Part shown: piece after piece, positions 9,181 to 17,264 of the stretch
How positions within the stretch are numbered: the stretch's first letter is position 1
How the letters are laid out: the number at the start of each line of letters is the position of its first letter
DNA from: Rikenellaceae bacterium
GTDB lineage: Bacteria > Bacteroidota > Bacteroidia > Bacteroidales > Rikenellaceae
Direction: 5' to 3'
DNA: 64,000 nt
Assembly: GCA_015059715.1 (NCBI GenBank)
Contig: SUZV01000008.1
Location: 1-64,000 of the forward strand
The notes under the pieces: generated by a model
Database searches by the model: none
Seen by the model: the letters and a program-made list of their open reading frames with translations, nothing else
Told to the model about the DNA's origin: nothing
Program-made: the position numbers and the translations under genes

Positions 9181-9214
9181 AAATGAAGGCGATGCTATGG
9201 CGTTGCCTTCATTT
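9181..9214 (+). terminator. hairpin terminator after rpsO
   Basis: A perfect 10-bp stem (AAATGAAGGC at 9181-9190, complement at 9205-9214) closes an interrupted inner stem, 15 bases after the rpsO stop. It may be partial or regulated, because pnp follows on the same strand. Confidence 0.7.
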
Positions 9215-9239
9215 ACACCGAAAATATTGTATGTTACGA

Positions 9240-9247
9240 TATATTTG
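9240..9247 (+). promoter_or_regulatory. -7 box of a pnp promoter
   Basis: TATATTTG matches TAnnTTTG and lies 36 bases before the pnp ATG. No clear -33 TTTG at the usual spacing is visible. Confidence 0.45.
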
Positions 9248-9282
9248 ATGACAATTTTTTTAGAGGTTTTTTAGAAATTTTT

Positions 9283-11517
9283 ATGGAAGCTAACAAGTTG
9301 TACAATGCTGTACAGAAGAGAATCACCCTGGCCGATGGTCGCGAGATTATGATCGAGACAGGCAAGCTTGCTAAGCAGGCCGATGGCGCGGTGGTGGTTC
9401 GTATGGGCGATACGATGCTCTTGGGTACCGTAGTCGCTGCAAAGGATGCTAAGGAGGGTACAGATTTTATGCCCTTGCAGGTCGAGTATAAGGAGAAGTA
9501 TGCGTCGTGTGGTCGCTTCCCTGGTGGCTTTATGAAGCGCGAGGGTAAGGCTGGCGACTCTGAGATATTGGTAGCTCGTCTTATCGACCGCGCCTTGCGT
9601 CCACTATTCCCCGCAGATTATCACGCCGAGGTATTCGTTACCGTAAATCTTATCTCGGCAGAGAAAGATATTCAGCCCGATGCACTCGCCGGTTTGGCAG
9701 CATCAGCAGCCCTTGCAGTGTCGGATATCCCATTTGGAGGTCCTATCTCGGAGGTTCGCGTAGCGCGTATCAACGGTGAGTATGTCATCAACCCAGGCTT
9801 CGAGGCTATGAAGAGTGCCGACCTCGACATTATGGTTGGCGGTACTATCGACAATATCCTTATGGTTGAGGGTGAGATGAACGAGGTATCGGAGGAGGTT
9901 ATGCTCGGTGCTATTATGTTTGCTCACGAGGAGATTAAGAAGCACTGTGCCGTGCAGATTGAGCTTATGAAGGAGCTCGGCAAGGATGTTAAGCGCGAGT
10001 ACTGCCACGAGACCAACGACGAGGAGCTTCGTCAGACTATCATCTCGGAGCTTTACGACAAGGCCTACGCTATCGCTACCAGCGGCACTATGAAGCACGA
10101 GCGTCAGGATGCTTTCGACGCTCTGGAGGCTGAGTTTGCAGCACGCTACACCGAGGAGGAGCTTGAGGAGAAGGCCCCACTTATCCACAAGTACTTCCAC
10201 GACGATGTTCAGAAGAAGGCTATGCGTAATATGATTCTCGACGAGGGCAAGCGTCTTGATGGCCGTCGTACCGATGAGATTCGTCCTATATGGTGCGAGG
10301 TAGACTACCTGCCTTGCGCTCATGGCTCGGCAATCTTCACACGTGGCGAGACACAGTCGCTTACTACCGTAACTCTCGGTACTAAGCTCGACGAGAAGCA
10401 GAAGGATGAGGTTTTGGTGCAGGGCAGCGAGCAGTTTGTTCTCCACTACAACTTCCCACCATTCTCTACGGGCGAGGCACGTCCTGCACGTGGTCTTAGC
10501 CGTCGCGAGATTGGTCATGGTCACTTGGCATGGCGCGCACTTAAGCCTATGGTGCCACTGGGCGAGGAGAACCCATACGCTGTGCGTGTAGTATCGGACA
10601 TCCTTGAGTCTAACGGCTCGTCATCTATGGCTACTGTGTGCGCAGGTACGTTGGCTCTTATGGATGCAGGTGTTAAGCTCCGCAAGCCAGTGTCGGGTAT
10701 CGCTATGGGTCTTATCTCGGACTCTGAGAGTGGCCGCTGGGCAGTGTTGTCGGATATCCTTGGTGACGAGGACCACCTTGGCGATATGGACTTCAAGGTT
10801 ACAGGTACGCGCGACGGTATCACCGCGACGCAGATGGATATCAAGGTCGATGGTCTCTCTTACGAGGTGTTGGCCAAGGCGTTGGAGCAGGCTCGTCAGG
10901 GTCGTCTACACATCCTCGACAAGCTTGTTGAGACTATTGCCGAGCCACGTGAGGATTACAAGCCATTTGTACCACGTATCGTACAGATTACCATTCCACA
11001 GGACTTCATTGGTGCTGTTATCGGCCCAGGTGGTAAGGTTATTCAGGAGATTCAGAAGACTACGGGCACTACAATCACCATCACCGAGGTTGATGAGAAG
11101 GGTATTGTCGATATCTTCGGTCAGGATAAGGATTCGTTGGATGCAGCATTGGCGCGTATCAAGGCTATCGTTGCTGTTCCCGAGATTGGCGAGTGCTACA
11201 ATGGTAAGATTCGCTCGATTGTCGACTTCGGAGCCTTTGTAGAGATTCTTCCAGGCAAGGATGCTCTGCTCCACATCTCAGAGATTGACTACAAGCGTTT
11301 CGAGACTATGGAGGAGACAGGCCTCAAGGAGGGCGATATGATTGAGGTTAAGCTCATCGCCAAGGATGCTAAGACGGGTAAGCTTAAGCTCTCGCGCAAG
11401 GCGTTGTTGCCAAAGCCCGAGGGTTGGGTAGAGCGTGAGCCTCGTGAGCGTAAGCCACGTGAGCATAACGATGGCGAGAAGCGCGAGCAGCGTGGTCCAC
11501 GTCGTGAGCGCAAATAA
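9283..11517 (+). CDS. pnp: polyribonucleotide nucleotidyltransferase (PNPase)
   Basis: A 3'-to-5' phosphorolytic exoribonuclease that degrades mRNA to nucleoside diphosphates; a trimer in the cytoplasm. The 744-residue protein has two RNase PH domains (about 10-235 and 325-540), a linker helical domain between them, a KH domain with the [10 protein letters not shown] signature near residue 580, and an S1 domain at about 640-710. It ends in a basic-acidic tail rich in Arg, Glu and Lys (about 715-744), longer than the E. coli end and typical for Bacteroidota. FPGGF.KREG near residue 78 is the family motif. A hairpin follows the stop. Confidence 0.97.
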   Translation: MEANKLYNAVQKRITLADGREIMIETGKLAKQADGAVVVRMGDTMLLGTVVAAKDAKEGTDFMPLQVEYKEKYASCGRFPGGFMKREGKAGDSEILVARLIDRALRPLFPADYHAEVFVTVNLISAEKDIQPDALAGLAASAALAVSDIPFGGPISEVRVARINGEYVINPGFEAMKSADLDIMVGGTIDNILMVEGEMNEVSEEVMLGAIMFAHEEIKKHCAVQIELMKELGKDVKREYCHETNDEELRQTIISELYDKAYAIATSGTMKHERQDAFDALEAEFAARYTEEELEEKAPLIHKYFHDDVQKKAMRNMILDEGKRLDGRRTDEIRPIWCEVDYLPCAHGSAIFTRGETQSLTTVTLGTKLDEKQKDEVLVQGSEQFVLHYNFPPFSTGEARPARGLSRREIGHGHLAWRALKPMVPLGEENPYAVRVVSDILESNGSSSMATVCAGTLALMDAGVKLRKPVSGIAMGLISDSESGRWAVLSDILGDEDHLGDMDFKVTGTRDGITATQMDIKVDGLSYEVLAKALEQARQGRLHILDKLVETIAEPREDYKPFVPRIVQITIPQDFIGAVIGPGGKVIQEIQKTTGTTITITEVDEKGIVDIFGQDKDSLDAALARIKAIVAVPEIGECYNGKIRSIVDFGAFVEILPGKDALLHISEIDYKRFETMEETGLKEGDMIEVKLIAKDAKTGKLKLSRKALLPKPEGWVEREPRERKPREHNDGEKREQRGPRRERK

Positions 11518-11532
11518 CAAAATTAGGGTCTC

Positions 11533-11562
11533 GGCACCATATATATAATAATGTATGGTGTC
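11533..11562 (+). terminator. hairpin terminator after pnp
   Basis: GGCACCATA (11533-11541) pairs with TATGGTGTC (11554-11562), one wobble pair, 16 bases after the pnp stop. Confidence 0.65.
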
Positions 11563-11644
11563 GGGCGTTAATATTTGTGATATGTAGAGAATAAGGAAAA
11601 CAGAAAAAATAACTTTATTTACTAACAAAACTATTTTGATATTT

Positions 11645-13399
11645 ATGAAAAATCTTTTCAAGCTGAGCGCAGTTCTCGCGGTTGCGGTTTTGACCCTTTC
11701 AGGTTGTAACTGTTTCAAGAAGATGGCCAAGAATCAGGATGATGTAAAGCTTACATGCACTCCTGAGGTATTGGTGTTGAACAATGGTACTGTAGATGCA
11801 GAGGTTGCCCTCTATTTCCCTGCAAAGTATTTCAATGCTAAGGCAGTTGTGAAGGTAACTCCAGTTATGGTATTCGAGGGTGGTGAGGTAGCTGGTACTA
11901 CACAGTACTTCCAGGGCTCGAAGGTTAAGGACAACTACACTGTTATCGACAAGAAGACAGGTGATCGTTACACTATGCGCGTATCGTTCCCATACGACGA
12001 GCGTATGGCATGCAGCCAGCTCCAGCTTCGTGCTGAGATTAAGTGCCCACAGGGTAAGTGCAAGGAGTTTACTTTGGTAAACCTCAACAATGGTGCAATG
12101 CCTACAAAGGATGAGGCTGCTATCTTGGCAGCTGGTGGTGCTGAGGCAGACGCTCTTAAGCGTGCTTTCGGTCTTACCATCGCTGAGGGTGTTGACGTTA
12201 TGCAGAACGATCTGGACTACTCTGAGGCTATGCAGACTATGGAGTCTAACTACAAGAACGTAACTACTGAGGTTACTAAGGCTAACTATATGTACGCTAT
12301 CAACTCGTCTAACCTCTCTAAGAAGGCTATGGATAGCGAGGAGATTGCTGCATTCAAGCAGAACGCTGCTGACCAGGTAGGTAACGACCGCATCAAGCAG
12401 AACATCTATGTTAACGGTTATGCATCACCTGATGGTCCTGAGAAGTTCAACGACAAGCTCTCTGCTGCACGTAGCGAGTCAGGTAAGAAGGCTGCTGAGA
12501 AGCTTCTTGAGGAGCTTGGTCTTTCACTCGACGCTGCATCATACGGCGAGGACTGGGAGGGCTTCAAGGAGCTTGTTGCTGCCTCTAACATCGAGGATAA
12601 GGAGCTCATCCTTTCAGTATTGAACAGCTACAGCTCATCATCTGAGCGTGAGGAGCAGATTAAGAATATGAGCCAGGTATTCAGCGCATTGAAGAAGGAT
12701 ATCCTTCCACAGCTTCGTCGCGCACAGCTCGTAAACAGCTCTGACATCACAGGTAAGACTAACGACGAGATGGCAGCTTTGGTTCGTGCTGGTAAGTTCT
12801 CACAGCTCGACGAGAAGGAGATGTTGCACATCGCTACTACCAGCAAGCTCACACAGAGCGAGAAGATTGCTGTTTTGGAGGCTGCTGCTAAGGAGTACAA
12901 GAGTGTAGCTGCTTACAACAACCTTGGTGTAGCTTATGCTGAGGCTGGTGAGGCTGAGAAGGCTGCTGATGCTTTTGCTGCAGCTCTTAAGGCTGGTGGC
13001 AACGCTTCAGAGATTAACAACAACCTTGCACTTGTTAACCTTATGAGTGGTAACACTGAGGCTGCTAAGGCTTACACAGCTAACGCTTCTAAGGAGACTA
13101 AGGCTTTGGCTGCTGCTGCTGAGGGTAACTACGCTGCTGCACAGTCGCAGCTTGAGGGTTACAATGCTGCTGTTGCTGCTACTAAGAATGCTGACTATAC
13201 CGCTGCTAAGCAGTTTATCGCAAATGACAAGTCTGCTGAGGCTGACTACTTGCGTGCTGTAATTGCAACTAAGCAGGGCGATATGGCTACAGCTACTGCT
13301 GAGCTTAAGTCTGCAATTGCTAAGGATGCATCATATGCAGAGCGTTGCAAGCAGGATGTAAACCTTCGTAAGTATATTGGCAACGAGATTCAGTTGTAA
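11645..13399 (+). CDS. exported lipoprotein with OmpA-like and TPR-like regions
   Basis: A 584-residue predicted lipoprotein (signal ending LTLSGC, then NCFKK). Residues up to about 165 form a beta-rich region with no family I can name. Around 255-300 is an OmpA-like stretch (YVNGYASPDGPEKFNDKLSAARS). The C-terminal third is alanine-rich with TPR-like repeats (VAAYNNLGVAYAEAGEAEKA and following). The combination suggests an abundant cell-envelope protein tethered near peptidoglycan; the strongly biased codon use fits high expression. ATG 11645 is chosen over 11636 because it begins the signal peptide. A strong hairpin and repeat E1 follow. Confidence 0.75.
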   Translation: MKNLFKLSAVLAVAVLTLSGCNCFKKMAKNQDDVKLTCTPEVLVLNNGTVDAEVALYFPAKYFNAKAVVKVTPVMVFEGGEVAGTTQYFQGSKVKDNYTVIDKKTGDRYTMRVSFPYDERMACSQLQLRAEIKCPQGKCKEFTLVNLNNGAMPTKDEAAILAAGGAEADALKRAFGLTIAEGVDVMQNDLDYSEAMQTMESNYKNVTTEVTKANYMYAINSSNLSKKAMDSEEIAAFKQNAADQVGNDRIKQNIYVNGYASPDGPEKFNDKLSAARSESGKKAAEKLLEELGLSLDAASYGEDWEGFKELVAASNIEDKELILSVLNSYSSSSEREEQIKNMSQVFSALKKDILPQLRRAQLVNSSDITGKTNDEMAALVRAGKFSQLDEKEMLHIATTSKLTQSEKIAVLEAAAKEYKSVAAYNNLGVAYAEAGEAEKAADAFAAALKAGGNASEINNNLALVNLMSGNTEAAKAYTANASKETKALAAAAEGNYAAAQSQLEGYNAAVAATKNADYTAAKQFIANDKSAEADYLRAVIATKQGDMATATAELKSAIAKDASYAERCKQDVNLRKYIGNEIQL

Positions 13400-13448
13400 T
13401 ACTTTCGTGTGAGAAGCCGCAATCTGCGGCACTTCCCTAAAAGTAAGA

Positions 13449-13484
13449 CCCCTCGGGCTGTACTATGTGTACTATCCCGAGGGG
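13449..13484 (+). terminator. strong hairpin terminator
   Basis: CCCCTCGGG (13449-13457) pairs perfectly with CCCGAGGGG (13476-13484), followed by a pyrimidine-rich CTCTTCTTTT. A smaller GCCGCA/TGCGGC hairpin (13416-13430) lies just before it. Confidence 0.85.
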
Positions 13485-13539
13485 CTCTTCTTTTGTGAAG
13501 AGCACATCTTAAGACTTTTGACAAGAAATTTGAGCGTTG

Positions 13540-13765
13540 TTTCACCTTGCGGTGACAGCTAAAGCGTTGTTTCACCTTACGGTGACAGCTAAAGCTGAAA
13601 GGGTAGTTCGCAAGCAGAGCTTGCTAAAGGGTAGTTCGCTCGCTGTTAGCGAGCTAAAGAGTAGTTTAAGGGTTTTGTTGTGTGATACCCGACCTCTTAA
13701 AGTCTTAAAGTCCTATTGTCTTAAAAAAACACAATAAGAGAACAATACAATAATAACAACGCACC
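13540..13765 (+). repeat. interspersed hairpin-array element E1 (half copy)
   Basis: Left arm only of the E family. It has two successive terminal hairpins (CACC-TTGC-GGTG, the second CACC-TTAC-GGTG), then linker-joined stems GCAAGC-AGA-GCTTGC and GCTCGC-TGTTA-GCGAGC, then the TAAGGGTTTT...GATACCCGACCTC segment, and 8-base TCTTAAAG-type units before an A tract. The right arm is missing or degenerate. The doubled left end is shared with E2, so these two copies are closest relatives. It lies between two lipoprotein genes. Confidence 0.85.
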
Positions 13766-13826
13766 CCATTAACTCATAGTGACTCATTTTTTCTACGCTT
13801 TATGCGCGGAAATAGATTTTTTTGTT

Positions 13827-13992
13827 TATCTTCGCAACGTAAAAGTGTGTCTACATATACCAGATGGCGTAGTAGGGCAGATTATTACGGTGTAGAAGTG
13901 TAATATTTGACCGAGATCTACGTTGTATATGTTAGGCGTGCGGTGATGATGGACGGCAACAACTTTTATTTTTTTAATATTTAAAATCTATT
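13827..13992 (+). promoter_or_regulatory. promoter-like box and ~150-base leader of the FN3 lipoprotein
   Basis: TATCTTCG (13827-13834), one mismatch from TAnnTTTG, is followed by about 150 untranslated bases. Within them ACATATAC and GTATATGT could pair at long range. The -33 box is not obvious. Long leaders are atypical here; a regulatory role is inference. Confidence 0.35.
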
Positions 13993-15363
13993 ATGAAAAA
14001 GTTTTTTTCTATGATGATGATCGCAGCTGCAGTATTTGCATTCGCAGCTTGCGAGAAGACAGGCGACGAGCCAGGTAACAACACTGGTGGTGGCAACAAG
14101 GGAGGCAAGCTCGCTACTCCTGAGCTTACAGAGACTCACACCGAGACTACAATCACCGTAGCTTGGGGTGCTGTTGAGAACGCTGAGAGCTATATCGTTA
14201 ACCTTTCGGGTAAGACCTACACTACTGAGGCTTGCGAGTACACCTTCGAGGGTCTTAACGCAGGTAAGTATACTATCCGTGTAGCTGCTAAGGCTGAGGG
14301 TTACGAGGATTCTGACTTCGGCAAGATTGAGATTGAGCTTACAGGTCTTACCGAGGCTGATTGGTTTACTCAGACATTGTCACTTCCTGATGAGGGCGAG
14401 ACTGTTGATTATGGCAATGGTCAGGTTGCTGTCTACCAGCCTTACAATGGTGTAAAGGCTCTTTGGAAGGGTACTGGTGTTGCAGACATCAAGTACGGTC
14501 TTTTCGATACTGAGGCTCTTGCTGGTACTTCTGATGTTCAGATTAAGTCAAACTTGAACACTTTTGAGGATATGCAGGGTGTTTTGGATATTATCAACTC
14601 AGAGGATGGTCTTGAGATTATCTATGGCGGTTGCAAAGGTTCTACAAGCTACACTAGTTGTGTTTTGGTAACCAATGAGGATGGCGTTGAGTTCTTCACT
14701 AAGAACGAGATTACTACTGCTGAGGCAGTAGCTACTGAAGCTACTAAGGCTTGGTTGGGTACATACACTGCTTACACCGAGAAGGTTGTTGACCTTACTG
14801 CTGAGACAAACCCAGTTAAGGATCAGCGCACTGACTTCACTTTTACTGTAAGTCTTGTTCCTGGTACTGCTGACCAGGTGATGGTTGACGGTGTCAGCAT
14901 CATTGGCGAGGGTACTTCAGCTTATGGTCAGGTTATCGAGCAGGATGGTGTTAACTACCTTTATCTTATAAACCAGGTTGCTATCGCTGACATAGGTAAT
15001 GGCTATGCTGCTACATGGTTGTCATACTGCGATCTTAGCGATGGTAAAGCTACATTCGTACTTGGTGATTATGGTGCCATCTCTCTTGCAATGGCTGATG
15101 ATGGTACTATCACTTACGAGGCAGGTGCTGGTGAGTTGCAGGGTGGCCTAACATTTGAGGTTGCTGCATTCGATGTCATTGGCTTGAGCAGCGAGGACAA
15201 GCTCGGTCTCCTCCAGGATTCTGAGGGCAATGGCTACATCAACTGGAAGCATGGCGAGTGGAAGGATATTAAGAAGTCGGCTTCAGCTCAGGCACGTGTG
15301 ATGAACGCTTCAGCACGCACACTCAGCGTAGGTTCTATTCTTCCTATGTCAGTAGTTTACTAA
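13993..15363 (+). CDS. surface lipoprotein with fibronectin type III-like domain
   Basis: A 456-residue predicted lipoprotein (signal ending FAFAAC, acidic/glycine linker GDEPGNNTGGGNKGG). Residues about 36-115 look like a fibronectin type III domain (ITVAWGAVENAESYIVNLSG ... YTIRVAAKAEGYEDS). The remainder is beta-rich and unassigned. The layout fits a cell-surface binding or accessory protein of a Bacteroidales, with the glycine/acidic stretch after the lipidated cysteine as an export-type tether. No partner gene is adjacent. A strong terminator follows at 15386-15416. Confidence 0.75.
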   Translation: MKKFFSMMMIAAAVFAFAACEKTGDEPGNNTGGGNKGGKLATPELTETHTETTITVAWGAVENAESYIVNLSGKTYTTEACEYTFEGLNAGKYTIRVAAKAEGYEDSDFGKIEIELTGLTEADWFTQTLSLPDEGETVDYGNGQVAVYQPYNGVKALWKGTGVADIKYGLFDTEALAGTSDVQIKSNLNTFEDMQGVLDIINSEDGLEIIYGGCKGSTSYTSCVLVTNEDGVEFFTKNEITTAEAVATEATKAWLGTYTAYTEKVVDLTAETNPVKDQRTDFTFTVSLVPGTADQVMVDGVSIIGEGTSAYGQVIEQDGVNYLYLINQVAIADIGNGYAATWLSYCDLSDGKATFVLGDYGAISLAMADDGTITYEAGAGELQGGLTFEVAAFDVIGLSSEDKLGLLQDSEGNGYINWKHGEWKDIKKSASAQARVMNASARTLSVGSILPMSVVY

Positions 15364-15385
15364 TCGATTATCTTCGATTTCGAGC

Positions 15386-15416
15386 GAGAGGTTGCGCTAT
15401 GCAGGCGCAGCCTCTC
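15386..15416 (+). terminator. rho-independent terminator
   Basis: A 12-bp stem (GAGAGGTTGCGC, 15386-15397, with GCGCAGCCTCTC, 15405-15416, one wobble) is followed by a T tract. Confidence 0.9.
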
Positions 15417-15484
15417 TTTTTATTATAGGGGTGTCGAAAAACCCTAAATCGACTCGCTTGGTTGATGAAAAATATATATAGGTG

Positions 15485-15515
15485 TTGTATATTTAGGAAA
15501 AAAAGCATATATTTG
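15485..15515 (+). promoter_or_regulatory. Bacteroidota promoter for deoC
   Basis: TTG (15485-15487), 20 bases, TATATTTG (15508-15515), 46 bases before the deoC start. Confidence 0.7.
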
Positions 15516-15561
15516 TGATTGCAAGTTGTGTTTTTACTTCGGCAAATAATTAAGAGTGACT

Positions 15562-16437
15562 ATGGACTACGCTAAGGAACTTGAGAAATATGCTCCTGCA
15601 CATAGCGATGCGCAGGTGGCTAAAGAGGTGGCTAAGATTAAGATGGCGGCCAACCGCAATGGCAATACTGAGGTCTATAAATTCTGCTATTCGGTTATCG
15701 ACCTGACCACGCTGTCGTGCAACGACTCAGTAGAGTCGGTGCAGGCCTTTGCACGCAAGGCCGTAGAGTTCTACCAGAAGTATCCCGATATCCCTAACGT
15801 AGCCTCGATATGTGTCTATCCACCCTTTGTCGAGACCGTAGGCCTTGAGGTTGATGGTACGCCTATGCGCATCACAAGCGTGGCAGGTGCTTTCCCTGCG
15901 TCACAGAGCTTTATCGAGGTTAAGGCTCTGGAGGTGGCTATGGCCATCGAGAATGGTGCCGACGAGGTAGATATAGTCCTCAATCCGGGTATGATGCTCT
16001 CGGGCCGCTATGCCGAGGCTGCCAGCGAGGTTGAGCTGTTGCGCCAGGAGGCTACGGATGTGGTCCTTAAGGTGATTATTGAGTCGGGAGCACTCAAGAG
16101 CCCCGAGCTTATACGTCGCGCATCGCTCGTGTCGATGCTTGCAGGTGCCGACTTTGTCAAGACCTCTACGGGTAAGATAGATGTCGCTGCCACGCCCGAG
16201 GCGGCATTCGTTATGTGCCACGCCATCAAGGATTACTACAACCTTACGGGCCGCAAGGTGGGATTTAAGGCTGCTGGTGGTGTTAAGACCCCCGAGGATG
16301 CAGCACTCTACTACACCATCGTCGAGGAGGTGCTTGGCCAGGAATGGCTCACGCCCGACCTATTCCGCATCGGAGCATCCTCGGCTGCGAATAATCTGAT
16401 TTCGGCTATCGAGGATAAAGATATCAAATACTTCTAA
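15562..16437 (+). CDS. deoC: deoxyribose-phosphate aldolase
   Basis: Cleaves 2-deoxyribose 5-phosphate to glyceraldehyde 3-phosphate and acetaldehyde in deoxynucleoside catabolism, in the cytoplasm. The 291-residue TIM-barrel protein carries the Schiff-base lysine region (ADFVKTSTGK), the second lysine motif (VGFKAAGGVKTPEDA) and the DEVDIVLNPG motif. The length is that of the longer Bacteroidota form. ATG 15562 (MDYAKELEKY) is chosen over a GTG two codons upstream. It is monocistronic, with its own promoter and a perfect hairpin behind it; no other deo gene is adjacent. Confidence 0.95.
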   Translation: MDYAKELEKYAPAHSDAQVAKEVAKIKMAANRNGNTEVYKFCYSVIDLTTLSCNDSVESVQAFARKAVEFYQKYPDIPNVASICVYPPFVETVGLEVDGTPMRITSVAGAFPASQSFIEVKALEVAMAIENGADEVDIVLNPGMMLSGRYAEAASEVELLRQEATDVVLKVIIESGALKSPELIRRASLVSMLAGADFVKTSTGKIDVAATPEAAFVMCHAIKDYYNLTGRKVGFKAAGGVKTPEDAALYYTIVEEVLGQEWLTPDLFRIGASSAANNLISAIEDKDIKYF

Positions 16438-16441
16438 AACG

Positions 16442-16466
16442 TATGGCAGCCAGAACGGCTGCCATA
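16442..16466 (+). terminator. terminator after deoC
   Basis: A perfect 10-bp stem (TATGGCAGCC, 16442-16451, complement 16457-16466) with a five-base loop, followed by a short T-rich run. Confidence 0.85.
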
Positions 16467-16488
16467 ACTTTTATCTGGTGAGTGATAG

Positions 16489-16741
16489 CTTCACCTTGCG
16501 GTGACAGCTAAAGCGTTGTTTTGCCTTGCGGTAACAGCTAAAGCTGAAAGGGTAGTTCGCAAGCAGAGCTTGCTAAAGGGTAGTTCGCTCGCTGTTAGCG
16601 AGCTAAAGAGTAGTTTAAGGGTTTTGTTGTGTGATACCCGACCTCGTAATGTCTTAAAGTCTTAAAGTCTTAATGTCTTAAGATAAGACGATAAGACGAT
16701 AGGACAATAAGACGATAAGACATTAAGATGGTTGCGGACAA
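16489..16741 (+). repeat. interspersed hairpin-array element E2
   Basis: E-family copy with a doubled left terminal hairpin (the second reads TGCC-TTGC-GGTA, still mostly paired), stems GCAAGC/GCTTGC and GCTCGC/GCGAGC, and the GATACCCGACCTC segment. Its core shows the clearest 8-base organisation: left-polarity units (TCTTAAAG, TCTTAATG) then right-polarity units (ATAAGACG, ATAGGACA), ending GGTTGCGGACAA. The right hairpin arm is absent. It sits 22 bases after the deoC terminator. Confidence 0.85.
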
Positions 16742-16897
16742 AATACTTTATATTTCGTTTAGCTACTATTTTTGCATGATTTTTTTCAAGCCCCACTGGA
16801 ATTTACGACTGAGCCAAATTAGCCAATATTGTGCTAAAAATCTAATTATCGTCAAGAGATTTTATTGATAAATCTTCGAAAATTATCCTAAAAATTA

Positions 16898-16928
16898 TTT
16901 GTAAATAGAATATTTATTCCTATATTTG
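16898..16928 (+). promoter_or_regulatory. Bacteroidota promoter for the beta-helix lipoprotein
   Basis: TTTG (16898-16901), exactly 19 bases, TATATTTG (16921-16928). The start codon is over 330 bases away, implying a long leader. Confidence 0.8.
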
Positions 16929-16935
16929 CTTTTGA

Positions 16936-17264
16936 AAGCACGCTAATTAACAAATCGGAAATATGTATGCTCAGAGCATATACGCAGTAAAACTACCAGG
17001 CGTTGGTCTCTTGGGTAAGGGGTAACTATCTCTGCCCTAATTTGTTGCATACATATCTAAACTACTCTACGGCACAATGTAGGCCTCGCTTTGAGGCCTG
17101 CCGTAGCTCTGTACAAAATCTCCGATTTGTCGATTTTTGGTCGTTGGTGCTGGCTATGTCCATTGCGCTAATGGGTCAAAGTTGTTAGTGTGTTGTAAAA
17201 TATTGGCTAAATAAGGCAAACAAGCAAATAAACTACAATATTATTAACTTTTAAAACAAATCGT
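16936..17264 (+). promoter_or_regulatory. long structured 5' leader RNA
   Basis: About 330 untranslated bases. The best structure is a nested hairpin: CTACGGC (17067-17073) pairs with GCCGTAG (17100-17106), enclosing AGGCCTC/GAGGCCT (17081-17087/17093-17099). A smaller TATGCTC-AGA-GCATA-like dyad lies near 16967-16982. No ribosomal or riboswitch family is recognised. It may be a cis-regulatory RNA for the surface protein, or an independent small RNA. Confidence 0.5.

Noticed and set aside
9703..10524. 273-codon open frame opposite pnp
   Set aside because: Shadow of the strongly biased pnp codons, with no recognisable protein features.
13400..13992. tRNA or other stable RNA in the gap before the FN3 lipoprotein
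   Set aside because: No cloverleaf, anticodon arm or T-loop motif is visible; the hairpins are explained by a terminator and repeat E1.
16741..17264. invertible promoter upstream of the surface lipoprotein
   Set aside because: Phase-variable promoters in Bacteroidales need flanking inverted repeats about 150-300 bases apart; the hairpins seen here are local and no such pair was found by eye.
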